From positions 2,980,501 to 3,044,500 of the forward strand of contig NC_084891.1 of the NCBI RefSeq assembly GCF_958979055.1: DNA of 64,000 bases. Direction: 5' to 3'. Below, in pieces: positions 1-11,372 of this stretch (within the stretch, counting starts at the first letter, position 1; the number at the start of each line of letters is the position of its first letter). The notes under the pieces were generated by a model that was not told the DNA's origin, ran no database searches, and saw nothing but the letters and a program-made list of their open reading frames with translations. A program made the translations under genes and the position numbers. The DNA is from Alnus glutinosa. Lineage: Eukaryota > Streptophyta > Magnoliopsida > Fagales > Betulaceae.

Positions 1-720
1 ATAAACATAATCAAATAAGAAAGAACACAAATCCGAAAACAGCAAGAGCTAGCATGGTGTCTTAATCCTGCATATAATAACTGAAAATTAAAAACGTACC
101 TGTGAACCCAGAGAAAGAGGAAGGGAACTGCAGCTATAACATGTGAAAAGTAAACAATTAAACTAAAACTTGAATTTGGTGATATTATAAACTGGCACAA
201 CTAATGCGTAAATAGAATCATTAGCATTAATTCTAGGCCCCGATTCACAAACAACCCCGTCCCAACTATTGCACAATTTCAAGGCACGTTGAGTGACCCA
301 CACTTAATTCTATGATTTGAATTCCCTTAACTTGCAGAATGGGCAAATACGTGGGGCTCTTTCCGGTCAAACTTTCTCCAAAACGTTTCTTTACTGTTTT
401 GTCGCTCTGGGATTTTCAGGACATTTTCTGTATATTCAAAGTCGACTGCCGTTAATTGTGTCTTCAAAGTCAACTTAAACTTTTTTGTTGACGCGTGCCA
501 ACTATTTTCTACTACTAAGTTAAAAGAAATTAGGGCCTTATAATTGGGGTTGCAATAATTGGGTGAGGGTTGTGATTTTAGCATTTTTCAAGAAATTAAA
601 AGACGGTCCAACCAAACTGCCCGATATGCGATCCGGCACGAGGTCGTTGGCGCGGCTACGTTATCCCACTGAGAGCATGACACGTTTCTTTGTACTTTCT
701 CTTTACTCACCATGAAACAT
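1..720 (-). promoter_or_regulatory. Duplicated flank, possible 5' end of an off-window minus-strand gene
   Basis: No convincing coding sequence is present. Two segments recur further in: about 95-165 resembles 2560-2640 (both hold GTGAACCCAG, a purine-rich run and GCAGCTATAA), and about 490-705 resembles 5145-5300 (both hold CGTGCCAACTATTTT and GAGCATGACACGTTTC). Read on the minus strand, the 95-165 block has a GTTCACAG/GTACG junction that would suit a 5'-UTR splice donor, so this may be the promoter and leader of a gene lying left of the window. The duplication is seen directly; the gene assignment is inference. Confidence 0.35.
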
Positions 721-1199
721 GTTTTATATTTGTCATTAGATATATATGGATTAGACGTCAACAATTATTTGTTGCAATTATAAACGATTTGAGTCGGTGA
801 TTGTGAGAAATCTCTCATCAAATAAAAATTGGGTTGCCCAATTACTTATCCGTTTAGGTGAGTCTCATAAATAATATTTTATCATCACATGTTCAAATCG
901 TCTACACTTTGAGCAAATACATGTAGACAATCTTGATCTACCAGAGATTTCTCTTCGATTTACATGGCTATTATTATGTCTATATAGTATGAATTGAATT
1001 TGTCTAAAGGGAACATAGAAATAGGCCATTTAATTACATCCTACATTATACACCCCTATTGGAATATAACTCATCCTCGAGTATTCTTTACGATATGTCA
1101 CGAGCGGCTCTTCCGGAGAAAGGTAATTGGAGAAATCTACATAGAAAGCACTAAGACACGATTTTTCCATTTCGTCTCCTTCCATTAAAATTCCTCCAA

Positions 1200-2345
1200 C
1201 TTTTTTTTTTTTTTTTTTTTGATGTCATCTTCAACTTTATCGTTTTCTTCAAATGAATCACCACTGTTCTTTATTTTTGTAGTGATCGTGATGAGCTACG
1301 CTTGTAGTGGATATTCTTCCACTGGTACAGTAGTTATAACCAATGTTTGTGGCTGCATATATTGTTTATCTGACGAAAACTCTATTTTTTCAACTAAATC
1401 AATGGCTTCAATATCTTTTTCATCGTAACTAACATTCTCTTCATAGATGGGTTTCTTATTCGAGATTCATAAATATGGCTACGAACGAGCGCAACTTACA
1501 TCGTCATCAAGAAACTTGTCTACGTACAAAAGGTTTCCCTGTCAATCTACTGATAGTGTCATTTATGTTGTGGAATGCTTGTTGCGTCTTTTGCTTTAAC
1601 TCTAAGAACTCAATCATCAAGACACAGCGAGACTGAATAGGTTTGCTCACCACTCGCATGAGATCGTCCAAGAGTTCAAGCATCACTTGTAATTGCTCTG
1701 ATATAGTGTCTGTTGTGGTCGTGCCTTTGATCGTTTGATGTATTCCTGAAACAATCTTTCTCTCTCGAAAGACATTGTTATAGAAGTTGTTATTGTAGTA
1801 TAAGTTGGCCATCGAATCCAGATAATGCCAGCTCAAATACCGCATGAATTTGACTCTCCAAAGAGCCCCTCCCCTACAAGTGGTGTTGTTGGAGAAGGTC
1901 GTCACAGTTGCACTAATTGGCCATGATGCAGATAATTTGGCTCTGATACCAATTGATGTAGCAGAAGATTTGGTAACAACAAGCAGAAGCGTCTGTATCA
2001 CAAAAGATAAAACAAACCCACAGGTGTAAAGGAACAATAAACTCCACAGGGTGTTGAGAAATTCTCAAGTTTGATTAATAATTCAATGGTTGATTATTAC
2101 ATTACAAACTCATTTATAAATAGTAGAGAAAGTAAACTATTCATAGTAGTAAAAGTACACCTAATCCTAGTAAGAAAATAAAATACTTGTACAGAAAATA
2201 AACATATTCCTAATAGCTAAAGTAAATCTAATCCTAATAATGAAAAGAAATAAATAAAGTAAATCTAGTTTTAATTGTAAATAAAAAAAATAAAATAAAA
2301 AAATAAAAAAAATCTCGGCTTGACAATCAAGTCTTTCCTTTAGTA
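1200..2345 (-). mobile_element. LTR-retrotransposon 5' fragment (LTR, primer site, broken gag-like frame)
   Basis: On the minus strand the order is an AT-rich LTR-like segment (about 2345 down to 1955) with a TATA-type box (rev. comp. of 2105-2118), then TGGTATCAGAGCC (rev. comp. of about 1937-1950), the usual tRNA-iMet primer-binding site of plant LTR elements, then an open frame running down to 1507. That frame includes a polar segment with several hydrophobic heptads, as in gag N-termini, but no zinc knuckle, protease or reverse transcriptase follows. The element is therefore a 5' remnant. Its LTR start is not sharply defined, and I cannot choose between Copia and Gypsy. Confidence 0.6.
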
Positions 2346-2990
2346 CATACTTTCATTGTTTGAAAACCGATAAAATTCTAATCAAACGGTGGTATTCTAA
2401 AATTATTTTTGAGATTTTTTCCATTATCGTTTTTGCCGGAAATATGAGTAAATTCCGTCCCATTATATCATACATCCACAAAAAATCAATTAGAACATCT
2501 AAATATACCCTTTTGCTAAAGATCACTTGAACTGCCAAAATTGCATTGGCATGAAAACGTACCTTGAAGTGTGAACCCAGATCTAGAGAGAGAGCTGCAG
2601 GCTGCAGCTATAATATGTGAAGGTAAACAGACTTAAGCTAGAATATGGCAGCTGCTGATGAACATATATAGGAAGTCTTCTTTTATTACGCCCTCCAACT
2701 GAGAGATTCCACGCTAGCTTTCTGAACATTAATTTTCATTATATTTTGGCTAAAAGATTACAGGACATCTCCTGTAAATTATTTCGACGGTTCAGATTCA
2801 CTTTTACTCATAGGGTGTAAAGATTAAAAGAAAATTCAGAGATTAGTTCTCTGCAATGAACTCGACCCGATCAGCAACAAAATCCAAAACAACCATACTA
2901 AATCTGAGAGGAAGAGACACCTCTTTCGCATAGAAGAGTGACATGTGGCCGGCCATCTACTGTTTATTTATGCTTTTACGGATTAGGCCA
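2346..2990. other. AT-rich intergenic sequence
   Basis: Apart from the duplicated block at about 2560-2640 described under 1-720, I see no gene, RNA or clear repeat here. Confidence 0.5.
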
Positions 2991-4227
2991 AGATCTCTAC
3001 AATTTTAAAGAAATTTGAGATTTTTAAATTTTATAAATTTAGGTCATTTTATACATCGAACGACATGAAAAATACTACGTATTAAAAAAGTGACATGTTA
3101 GTAATGAGAATTTGGTATATTTTTATCAGATTCTTACATTTTATGTCGTATAAAAGCTTTGAGCACAAAACTATCTTTTAGTTTAATAAAGAAGAAACGT
3201 CTCTTCAAAAGTGAAGAAAAAGCCTTTTGAAGTGATTTATTTATTTTTTTTTTTTTGGCTCAATAACATGTCATATCTTTATTATGTAGTGTTAGGGATA
3301 AAATCAACCCTAGAGACACGTAGATCCAATGACATCTCGGAGTTATGTCTCGGACATTTGTTCCGCGCAGTTCCGCACAGCAAAGAAAAGGTCGTCTAGG
3401 TCTAAAGACATCTCGGAGATATGGCGATGTCTCGGTCTTAACATTCCAGGTTACGGTATATAAAATATCCTGGGATCTCCCAGCCAAAACGGAGCGAACA
3501 TATCTCGGATATTTGTGTCCCGGAGTAATAACGCTTCGGTATGATATCGAGTCGGTGTGATATCTCCTCGGGGTGATATCTATTGGATGTGTCAACATCT
3601 CGGAGTATGAACATCTCGGACTTACACAACCCCGTTATGGTGCGAATATATCCCGAGATCTCCAGGTCGGAGCGAACACATCTCGGATATCATCACCTCG
3701 GAGGTTGGCTGAAATGTGCTACAGTCTTCTAAAAGGTGCCATGCGCCACATTCGTCTTAGAGGGCGATAAGGATAGAATCCCAGAAGATCAGGGATAAAC
3801 TACAGATCCATAATTTATGGGATAAAATGGTTATTGACACGGAATCAAGTTTAAAAAAGTACAAACGCAATCAACTACGAACTTCACACTCCTACTCGAA
3901 TTCCCTGAAGATATGGTTAAAGTTCAACCAGGCTAGGACTCAAACTCCTAATCCAACTAGGTGTCAAGAAGGTCCGGCCTATAAATAAAGACCATCACAC
4001 CAGGTATGAGATCACGAATTCTCTAAGCTCTTGAGATTAAGATTCAGAATACTCCGCAGAAAACTGATTTAGACTTCGGTAGAAATCAGTAGCGAATCTT
4101 TAGGCGACACGTCACCATACCGGAAACTGTACCAACATGTAGTATTTTTTTTATGTCATTCGATGTAAAAAAAGGGCTTAAATTCATATAATTTGAGAAT
4201 TTTAATTTTTTTAAAAATATCAAGATA
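2991..4227. mobile_element. Foldback MITE split by a solo LTR
   Basis: The arms at about 2991-3080 and 4138-4227 are inverted copies of each other. Both contain a CATCGAAYGACAT core and extend into matching AT-rich sequence. They are now separated by the 848-bp solo LTR at 3290-4137 plus about 200 bp of spacer. The pairing shows a MITE-like palindrome that was present before the LTR element inserted. It encodes no protein. Confidence 0.65.
3290..4137 (+). mobile_element. Solo LTR with 5-bp target-site duplication
   Basis: The segment begins TGTTAGGG and ends ACCAACA, so it has TG/CA ends inside a short inverted repeat. It is flanked on both sides by TGTAG (3285-3289 and 4138-4142), the 5-bp duplication expected of LTR retrotransposon integrase. 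A TATA-like CTATAAATAAAG lies at about 3979-3990. There is no internal region, so this is a solo LTR left by recombination between two LTRs. Its first half contains many copies of an (A)TCTCGGA motif. The superfamily cannot be told from the LTR alone. Confidence 0.88.
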
Positions 4228-5144
4228 ACAATTTTATCCCTTGTTAAACAAGGAAGGAGAGGATCTGTTCCTTATCAACATGGATCAAACACGATGATGC
4301 AGAGGAGTCGTGGCACTAAACTATAGGAACAGCTTTCCTACTTTTTTGAATAAGCAAGCAAAGTTTTTTATTCTTTTTTATTTTCTAATTTTAATAAGCA
4401 CGTCTATGTGCAAAAAGATAAATGATACACATGTCCTACAATTTTTTTTATTTTTTACTTTTATCATTTTCATGTAATCAGATTTTAAATTTATTATTAA
4501 ATTTATGAAACTCAAAGTGAATCTTATAAATCAATAAAACATATGATAAATTTAAAAATAAAATATTTAAAAAATATGTTTTATAAATATAAAAATAAAA
4601 TGTGTAAAATATATATTGTACATAAATAAACCAACGTGTAGGACAGGTTAAGGTTAGGCCTGCCCTACCTGTAATGCTGTACTATATATGCATAACCTAT
4701 ATAAAGTCATCTTTGTCTTCTTTTCGTAGACCATTAATGGCCTTGGTCCATTGAGGAATCTAAGTGGGCCACTTATACTTTGATTGTACCCTTTTTTATT
4801 TTTGTATTTACTCATTTAAAAAAATAAAGAATATAAATAAATAACTTGATATATAAAATATTTACAAAATATTAAAAATTATTAAAAAAATAAAAGCATA
4901 AATAAATAACTTGATACATTAAATATTTACAAAATACTCAAAAATATTTTTACATTTATATTACATCATAACTAAAAAAGTAAAAATTACATTTTAAAAA
5001 TCAATACCAAACGGCCCTACAACTTTTTTTAAAAATGTTTTAGTTTTTTCAAATTTTAAGAAAAAAAAAATTAATTTTTAAATAATGTGTCATAATTTTA
5101 TATTATTTATTGTTTTAATAAATAGAGGTGGAAAGTCATTTCTA
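4228..5144. other. AT-rich intergenic sequence
   Basis: This stretch is strongly AT-rich and holds short imperfect internal repeats (a motif ending AATAAATAACTTGATA occurs near 4850 and 4915). I see no coding or RNA gene. Confidence 0.5.
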
Positions 5145-5300
5145 TGCGTGCCAACTATTTTGTACAAAGTTGTGAAATGAAAAAGATGGTCCAGCTGAAC
5201 CGCCCAATATGAGTCGGTTAACCGATTCGGCACGAAGTCGTTGTTGGCGGCTACGTTGTCCCACTCAGAGCATGACACGTTTCGGTGTACTTTCCCTTTT
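5145..5300. repeat. Second copy of the 490-705 segment
   Basis: It matches 490-705 in order and orientation through CGTGCCAACTATTTT, CGGCACGA-GTCGTTG and GAGCATGACACGTTTC, with small indels. Together with the 95-165 and 2560-2640 pair it shows an old duplication whose right-hand copy was stretched by later insertions. Confidence 0.7.
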
Positions 5301-5581
5301 TTTTTTTATTTGTATCTGAGTTACCAAGATTGCCCTCGGTTTGCGACTAACTACACATGGTGGTATTATGCCGCAGTATGGCACTTTTGGCTTTGCCTTC
5401 AAAATACGTGTTTCCGTTCAAAAACAAGGGTCTACCATTTAAAAGCGTGAGAGCCGTTGGATTCCTTTCGTGCCTTTTAACAAAAAGCAGCCGCTGGATG
5501 CCTGCACATTCACTGAAATACAAAAAAAAAATAAAAATAAAAAAATCACATGAATTTTTATTTTTTAATAAGAAAGAAAAA

Positions 5582-5582
<1 letters not shown>

Positions 5583-5620
<38 letters not shown>
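5583..5620. repeat. (TA)n microsatellite
   Basis: This is an uninterrupted TA dinucleotide run of about 19 units. Confidence 0.97.
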
Positions 5621-5621
<1 letters not shown>

Positions 5622-5760
5622 TTAACTCAAAGATTATATTATGTTAATTCACGAGTAAATACAAAATCAAATACAAGATTTGAATTTCGACCAATAATTT
5701 TTAGATTAGTGTAAACTTCGAACATCTTAATCATCTTACACCAAAAAATTAGGTCAATAA

Positions 5761-6241
5761 GAGCATTTTCATCCGGTTAGGGCTAGCCAAAAAATTGGGA
5801 TAAAATAAGTTGCATTTTGTTCAACAATTTGAAAAAATATTTGGTGAGCTGCTACCAATTTAATGAACACAATTTACTTACAAAATATAACAAGAAATTA
5901 TTTTTTAATCTCTAATATTTTATATTCTCTTAATAAAGAATAAAGAAATGGAAAGAAATTTCCTACAACTCACATATAAAAAAGACACGTGTCCTTTAAA
6001 CATGTGAGAAGTACATGATTTGTTTATTAATGCTATTAAAAAAGCATACCAATGGACACATATAAATCTTATATGTGGGTTGTAAAAAATTATTGGTAAA
6101 AGAACATTTAAATGCAATAACTAAAATAAAGAGCCTAATGTAAATGCTTTAGAAAATTGAGTAATTAAAATAGAAAAAAATAATAATTTTTTAGTTAATA
6201 TTGAGAGAAAATTTGCTGAACCAAATATGGATGCTCATAGA
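5761..6241. mobile_element. MITE with GAGCATTTTCATCC-type ends
   Basis: The left end AGAGCATTTTCATCCGGTT and the inverse of the right end, ATGAGCATCCATATTTGGTT, pair as terminal inverted repeats. The interior is AT-rich and non-coding. The ends match those of the element at 57528-57951, so both belong to one family. Confidence 0.6.
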
Positions 6242-7480
6242 AAAGTGTGAATATGCCAACAATTTAAGAGAATTCACATTCGACTCAGCTTATTTATTCT
6301 CAATTTTAGCTATATTAAAAACAAAAAAAAAAACAATTTTTTCTTTTAGCTACTTATTTGTTCAAAGCACGAACTTATGACTCTCAATTTTTGCTATTAA
6401 CTTTCACTATTTTATTTAAACATTTTAATCTTTGTTTTTACATTCAACAAGTGAACAGTGTTCATTAAATATTTTTCTAAATTACAGAATGAACTGCAAT
6501 TTTTGCTCTCATTTTAGCTTCTCTAGAATTCTCTGAGATAAGAAAATTGAAACCTTAATTAATATTTTTTTTTTAAAAAAAAGAAACCTTAATTAACAAT
6601 AGAAACATGTCTACACTTTTTTATAGATAAGAAACATATATTAATACATATCTACTTGCCAGATAAGTCATTGCCGCGAACAACAGCGGTTTTATAAGAC
6701 TAATCAAATCACATGAACGAGTCAACATCATAAAATGGCAACTTCGTAATTACGTTAAAGGAATAGAGCAAAAGTTAAAGCTCGAGGATAATTATGCCAC
6801 AGGAGGATAATAATGGCAACTTGGTAATTACGTCAGCTACCAGCAGCAGCGTTTTCGGTACCATTCCGGTTCCGGGTCGCAATAGCCTACGCGCCTCAAG
6901 TCTGAACAGTGAAACCTGTTCCAACTTCCAAGAAATCCACCGCGTAAATTATTTTTAATGCGTATAATTTAATATATTATTTTTTGAATAGAAATATATG
7001 ACAATTATTTTTTTTTATTTATTTTTTTTAAATGCGGGTATTTTAATTCACCGAATAGTAATCTACGGATGGTAACGTAGTAAATTTGTTGTTAACTTAA
7101 ACACTATTTTTTATTTATTAATATTTTTCACATACACCAAATATTAAAAAATAATATATATATTATAAAGTAACTAACACAAGCTTGGATCCGTTGGTTA
7201 AAATTTTAGTATTATCTTTATTCTTTTCTTTTTTTCAAATCAAAAATATTAACGAATAATTTAGATATAAAATACTTCTAAAAATTTAAAAATAAATAAA
7301 TAAAATAACTTCAAAATCCATATTAAGAAAACGGACAAAAGAAGTAAAGAACCGACAAAAAAGTAATTATGATTCCATACATAACCGTGTAGCGCACGGA
7401 AATCCGGTGAGACTGGTTCGGAAATCCTTCTTGGCCAGGTCACGAAAATGTCTTTAGGCCTTTGGGCTTTCCCTTCTTCC
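6242..7480. other. Intergenic sequence and upstream region of the 7700 gene
   Basis: The sequence is mostly AT-rich, with a more GC-balanced patch at about 6830-6950. I see no coding sequence. The last few hundred bases presumably contain the promoter of the gene at 7700. Confidence 0.45.
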
Positions 7481-7487
7481 TATAAAA
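7481..7487 (+). promoter_or_regulatory. TATA box of the 7700 gene
   Basis: TATAAAA lies 219 bp before the start codon and is followed by a pyrimidine-rich leader with CTCTCTC tracts, the usual layout of a plant core promoter and 5' UTR. Confidence 0.65.
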
Positions 7488-7699
7488 CGCCGTTTCTCCT
7501 CCACAACTAAAGACGTGTTCTACATGCTTATTAGGATATTCCTGCGTATTTTGCTATTTTCCCCTCCTCTCTCTAAAGCTTTCTTTCCTGTAAAATTGAA
7601 AGGAACCGCCTTTCTTCTTTCTCAAAACCTCTCCGAACGCTTCCTGGTGTGAATTAGCGGGGCATCTAATTCAAGTTATTATTTATTTCTCTGTTGATT

Positions 7700-8221
7700 A
7701 TGGGTGGTGGTGTGGCAGTTCTCAATCCTCAAGATTGTCTGAAAGACGCTTTTTGGCCAAAAACACTAAGATCTCCGAGTCCCAAGAAGAAACCTCGGAG
7801 TCCTAATGCTACTCGGGCTAACCGTACACAGCCCAACCGCAGTAAAAAGAGCTCCTCCCGCTTGAATACCACCGCGTCGTCTCCGGCGCAGAAAGCATCG
7901 CCGTTGAAGAACCTCGTGGTAGGCCAGGTGAAGATCCTGAAACGCGGCGAGGAGCTGACCGGAACATCGTCGGATAAAGAGAACCACCGTGAGGAGCCGG
8001 AGGCGGATCTGGATCTGGGCTTGGCGGAGCGGCTGGGTCCGGAACCGGTGTCGGTCCCTGTCCTGTTCTACGCCGGCGCGTCAGCATTTGTTGCATCGCC
8101 GCCTCCGAGTTCGCTTCCTTTGCCGGCTTTCTTCACGAAGAAGTGTGTTTCTGCGAAAACCGATGATGTCGCGAGCGATTTGCGTAGGATTCTACGGATC
8201 GAACCGCTCGATTTGTCGTGA
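7700..8221 (+). CDS. PNRC/Edc1-like putative mRNA-decapping activator, 173 aa
   Basis: This is an intronless frame of 173 codons. The ATG at 7700 is chosen because the protein then starts MGGGVAVLNPQDCL, a form I recall from uncharacterised plant proteins. The N-terminal half is basic and rich in Ser, Pro and Lys and is probably disordered. Residues 77-84 read VKILKRGE. Near the C-terminus are YAG (124-126), F130 and SSLPLPAF (137-144), followed by a charged tail ending LRRILRIEPLDLS. The order YAG-x-x-x-F-x-x-SPxPSSLPxPxF is the short linear motif by which PNRC2 in animals and Edc1 in yeasts bind Dcp1 and activate Dcp2, acting in cytoplasmic mRNA turnover. The motif is seen; membership in that pathway is inference. 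GC content is far higher than in its surroundings, as expected of a real exon. Confidence 0.78.
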   Translation: MGGGVAVLNPQDCLKDAFWPKTLRSPSPKKKPRSPNATRANRTQPNRSKKSSSRLNTTASSPAQKASPLKNLVVGQVKILKRGEELTGTSSDKENHREEPEADLDLGLAERLGPEPVSVPVLFYAGASAFVASPPPSSLPLPAFFTKKCVSAKTDDVASDLRRILRIEPLDLS

Positions 8222-8779
8222 TGGGTGGGTCGGCGGCCTATTGTCGGCTCTCGAGTTCGAAGAAGTTGCGGTTTGGGTCATCCGATTCTCGACCTTCCCT
8301 TGCTTTTTTAAATAGGTGAAGGTCGTTGAGTTCGCGACTCTGAAGCAATCATGGAATTTCAGTAGTTTATAGATGGGTTTTTTTTTCTAATATTTAGAAA
8401 GTGTTTCTAAATCGATAATTATGTATAGATTTAGGTTTTCCTGAGAGTGATTAGTTGGTGGATGGTTAGTCGAAAGATGAAGATGGGTGTTTGGGTTTTG
8501 AATTTTCTAGGTAATTTATAGATGGGTGTTCATGGTATGAGTCATTGGTGTGTGTAATCCTTGCCTTTTCAATTCCATTCTGTTGTGTTTGTTTGATGAA
8601 AATTCTCACTTGGTGTAGTTTTAATTGGATGTCTGCTTGCTTGTGTGTATTTAAGTGGCACATTTCTAAGCTTTGCAGGAGGCAGAGATGCTCAGATGGA
8701 GGGAGGGATGGGTGAGGGCTGGTATTGGCCATGAAAGCTTGTGAACAAAATTGTCACAGCTTTGGTATGGAGTTCATGT
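8222..8779 (+). other. Probable 3' UTR of the 7700 gene
   Basis: There is no further coding sequence. The base composition is T/G-rich and intermediate between the exon and the AT-rich repeats that follow, which fits a transcribed 3' region. The poly(A) site cannot be placed. Confidence 0.4.
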
Positions 8780-9495
8780 TCCATGGGATACTCCCGTATC
8801 ATTGTATGGTCATTGGGGAGCTTGGGGAAGAGAAAAAAAAAAAAAATTGCTTCATGCTGATGAACCTGTGCTTTTTCTTCTGTGTCTAAAAATCTTATGA
8901 ACCTGAGACTAGTCCCTTGCATATTCCTCCTTGTATATAGGGAACTGATTGTTGCACAACAAGAGTGCACAAGTTGTGCAATGATCATTTCCCATATATA
9001 TATAATGTTTTACAGAATTAATGGTGTGTATACAATTTTCAAATTTTCAATTCCATCAAGCTGAGGAATTTTGAGGGAAAGGATAGCAAGTTTAATGACT
9101 TGTCTTTTTTTGTTCTTTATAATGAATCATAATGATTAGCAACTCAAATAAACTTTTTTAACAATGCACATGATACTTTTATCTACTTTTAACTACTTTT
9201 TATTATTATTATTATTATTTAAAGGGTTAAATATATTTTACCCCATTAATATTTTATATTATTTTCAATCTTGCCTCTATAGAAAAAAAAAAAATTGCAA
9301 TATGCCCTGACTAAGTTTTTAAATATTTCAATGTTGTCAATCTGTTTCTTGAGTTTGTCTTTTTTGATAGAAATAGACCCACGTACTTCGCACGTGGGTT
9401 TTTAAGAAAAAATATTTTCAAAATATTCCTAAAAAACATTTTTTTTAAAGAAAAAAAAATTGGGGTGGCTTCGATTTGAGGGGGGCAACAATTTG

Positions 9496-9541
<46 letters not shown>

Positions 9542-9925
9542 TTTTTTCTAGTCTCTTTTTTTTAAAAAAAAAAAAAAAAAAATTGAATTTTTTTTTAGGG
9601 ATATTTGAAGAAGAATTTCCCTTAAAAACCCATGTTTGTCGCACGGTTGGTTTATTTCTATCAAAAATAACGAATTGAAGTAATTGATGGACAATATTGA
9701 AAATTGTTAAAACTTAGTTGGGGTACATTACAATTTTTTTTTACTTTAGAAGCAAGATTGAAAAAGATGTGATATATTAAGAGGGTAAAACGTATTTAAC
9801 CCCCTTTTTTAACCTTTTTAAACCAATCAAGGAAATGAAAATCTACCCTCGTCCATCCCAACTCCTAAGCGTAGAGTTTTGTAGAAAAGAGAAGATTGGC
9901 TCTATTTATTAATGTGTTTTAAAGG
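8780..9925. repeat. Tandem duplication, copy 1
   Basis: Shared landmarks with copy 2 (10436-11500), in the same order, are TCATTGTATGGTCATTGGGG, CCTGAGACTAGTCCCTTGCA, GAGGAATTTTGAGGGAAAGG, then the foldback element (9224-9804), then AAGGAAATGAAAATCTAC. The offset is about 1.65 kb. It sits just downstream of the 7700 gene, so 3'-flanking sequence seems to have been duplicated, but no second coding copy is seen. Confidence 0.8.
9224..9804. mobile_element. G-box foldback element, copy A
   Basis: The left end GGGTTAAATATATTTTACCC and the inverse of the right end, GGGTTAAATACGTTTTACCC, are long inverted repeats that continue inward (TTTTCAATCTTGCCTC against TTTTTCAATCTTGCTTC). Further in, ACCCACGTACTTCGCACGTGGGTTTTTAA is met by an inverted partner near 9625, so the whole element could fold into one long hairpin. 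The centre has long T and A runs and a GGGGTGGC patch at about 9461. It is non-coding. Confidence 0.72.
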
Positions 9926-10435
9926 GTATTATTTTTATTTTATTTTTTAAAGTATTTTTATGTTTTAAGTTATCTAATGCCCAATATTTTTGTAATTCTA
10001 AGAAAATAAACAACTTTATTAATAATAAAAATGTAATACAAAAATTGGACAGTCACTCATATACTAGAAGGTATTCTTGAGGTTTCCGCGCCCCCATGTC
10101 CTTACATTTATAATTTGGTTTTCGAACAACCTTGTCTTTGTATCCCAATATTCTTCCAAAGCTTTCAAAAAACAATTGCTCGAATTTTTCGTAGTCTTCC
10201 GCATTCAAAAATATTAATTTATGAGTTGTGACCATGATTATCTCTTAGAGACAAGGATTAGAATAATCCAATATGCCAAACTCATAAATCAAAGAATAAC
10301 TACTGGGTGATGAAGAATGGCACCATGACTTCTCAAACTGAAACTCTATTCAATGGTTAAGCATGAGGAAATAGAATCCAAAATTAAATTGATATAATAA
10401 GAAGAGTTATCATCAATCAAATGAACTCTTACTTT
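9926..10435. other. Spacer inside the duplicated region
   Basis: A 60-codon open frame lies on the minus strand at 10053-10235. It resembles nothing I recognise and I do not call it a gene. ACTCATAAATCAAAG near 10280 recurs near 11708, which suggests that the duplication extends into this part. Confidence 0.4.
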
Positions 10436-10565
10436 GGATACTTGTGTATCATTGTATGGTCATTGGGGAGCTTGGGGAAAAAAAAAATTGGTTCCATGCT
10501 GATGAAACTGTTCTTTTTCTTCTGTGTCGAAAATATTATGAACCTGAGACTAGTCCCTTGCATAG

Positions 10566-10568
<3 letters not shown>

Positions 10569-10638
<70 letters not shown>
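10569..10638. repeat. (AT)n microsatellite
   Basis: There are about 35 uninterrupted AT units. The run is absent from the matching position in duplicate copy 1. Confidence 0.97.
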
Positions 10639-10641
<3 letters not shown>

Positions 10642-10867
10642 TTCTAAGGGCAGAGAAGAGTGGATTTAAAGGGGATTTCGAGGGGTATTTTATTCCCCAA
10701 TATTTGGAGGGGATCCAAATACGAGGAATTTTGAGGGAAAGGATAGCAAGTTTAATGACATCTCTTTTTTGGTTCTTTATAATAAATCATAATGATTAGC
10801 AACTCAAATGAACTTTTAGCAATACACATGATACTTCTATCTACTCAGGTTTTTTTTTTTTTTTTTT

Positions 10868-11372
10868 TTGGATGTTACATTTTATCCCTCCAATATTTCA
10901 CATCTTTTTCAGTCTTGCATTTAAAGTAAAAAAAAATTGTAATGTGCTCCAACCAAGTTTTAAAAAATTTCAATATTGTAAATCCGTTACTTGAGTCCGT
11001 TTTTGTGCGATGCACGTGGGTTTTTAAGAAAAAATCTTTTCGAAATATCTCCATAAAACTTTTTTTTTTTTTAAAAAAAAAAAGAAATAAAAATTGGGGC
11101 GGCCGAAGCCACTCATGAACCATTTGGAGGTGGCAACAATTTTTTTGTTCCTTATTGTAGTCTCTTTTTTTTTCCCTTAAAAACCCACGTGCGTCGCACA
11201 TAGGTTTATTTTTGTCAAGAAGGACGGACCGAAGTAACGGATGAGTAACATTGAAAATGCTTATAACTTAGTTTGGGCACATTGCACATTTTTTTTCACT
11301 TTCGAAACAAGATTGCAAAAAAAAAAAAAAAAAGTGATACCTTAAGAAGATAAAATGTATTTAACCTCTTTT
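10868..11372. mobile_element. G-box foldback element, copy B
   Basis: This is the same family as 9224-9804, at the equivalent place in duplicate copy 2. The ends TACATTTTATCCCTCC and the inverse of GAAGATAAAATGTATT pair. GCACGTGGGTTTTTAAG near 11013 and its inverse AAAAACCCACGTGCG near 11180 form the inner stem. The centre carries a GGGGCGGCC...GGAGGTGGC patch at about 11096-11135. Confidence 0.68.

Noticed and set aside
7766..8315. Long antisense and shifted frames across the 7700 gene
   Set aside because: They are shadows of the GC-rich coding exon; only the plus-strand frame has conserved motifs.
10053..10235. 60-codon minus-strand frame between the duplicated units
   Set aside because: Reasonable amino-acid composition but no family match, no promoter and no second copy; chance is the simplest reading.
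10421..10669. Open frames of repeated Tyr-Ile residues over AT microsatellites (also at 5357, 21673, 38365)
   Set aside because: They are translations of (AT)n tracts, with no coding signal outside the repeat.
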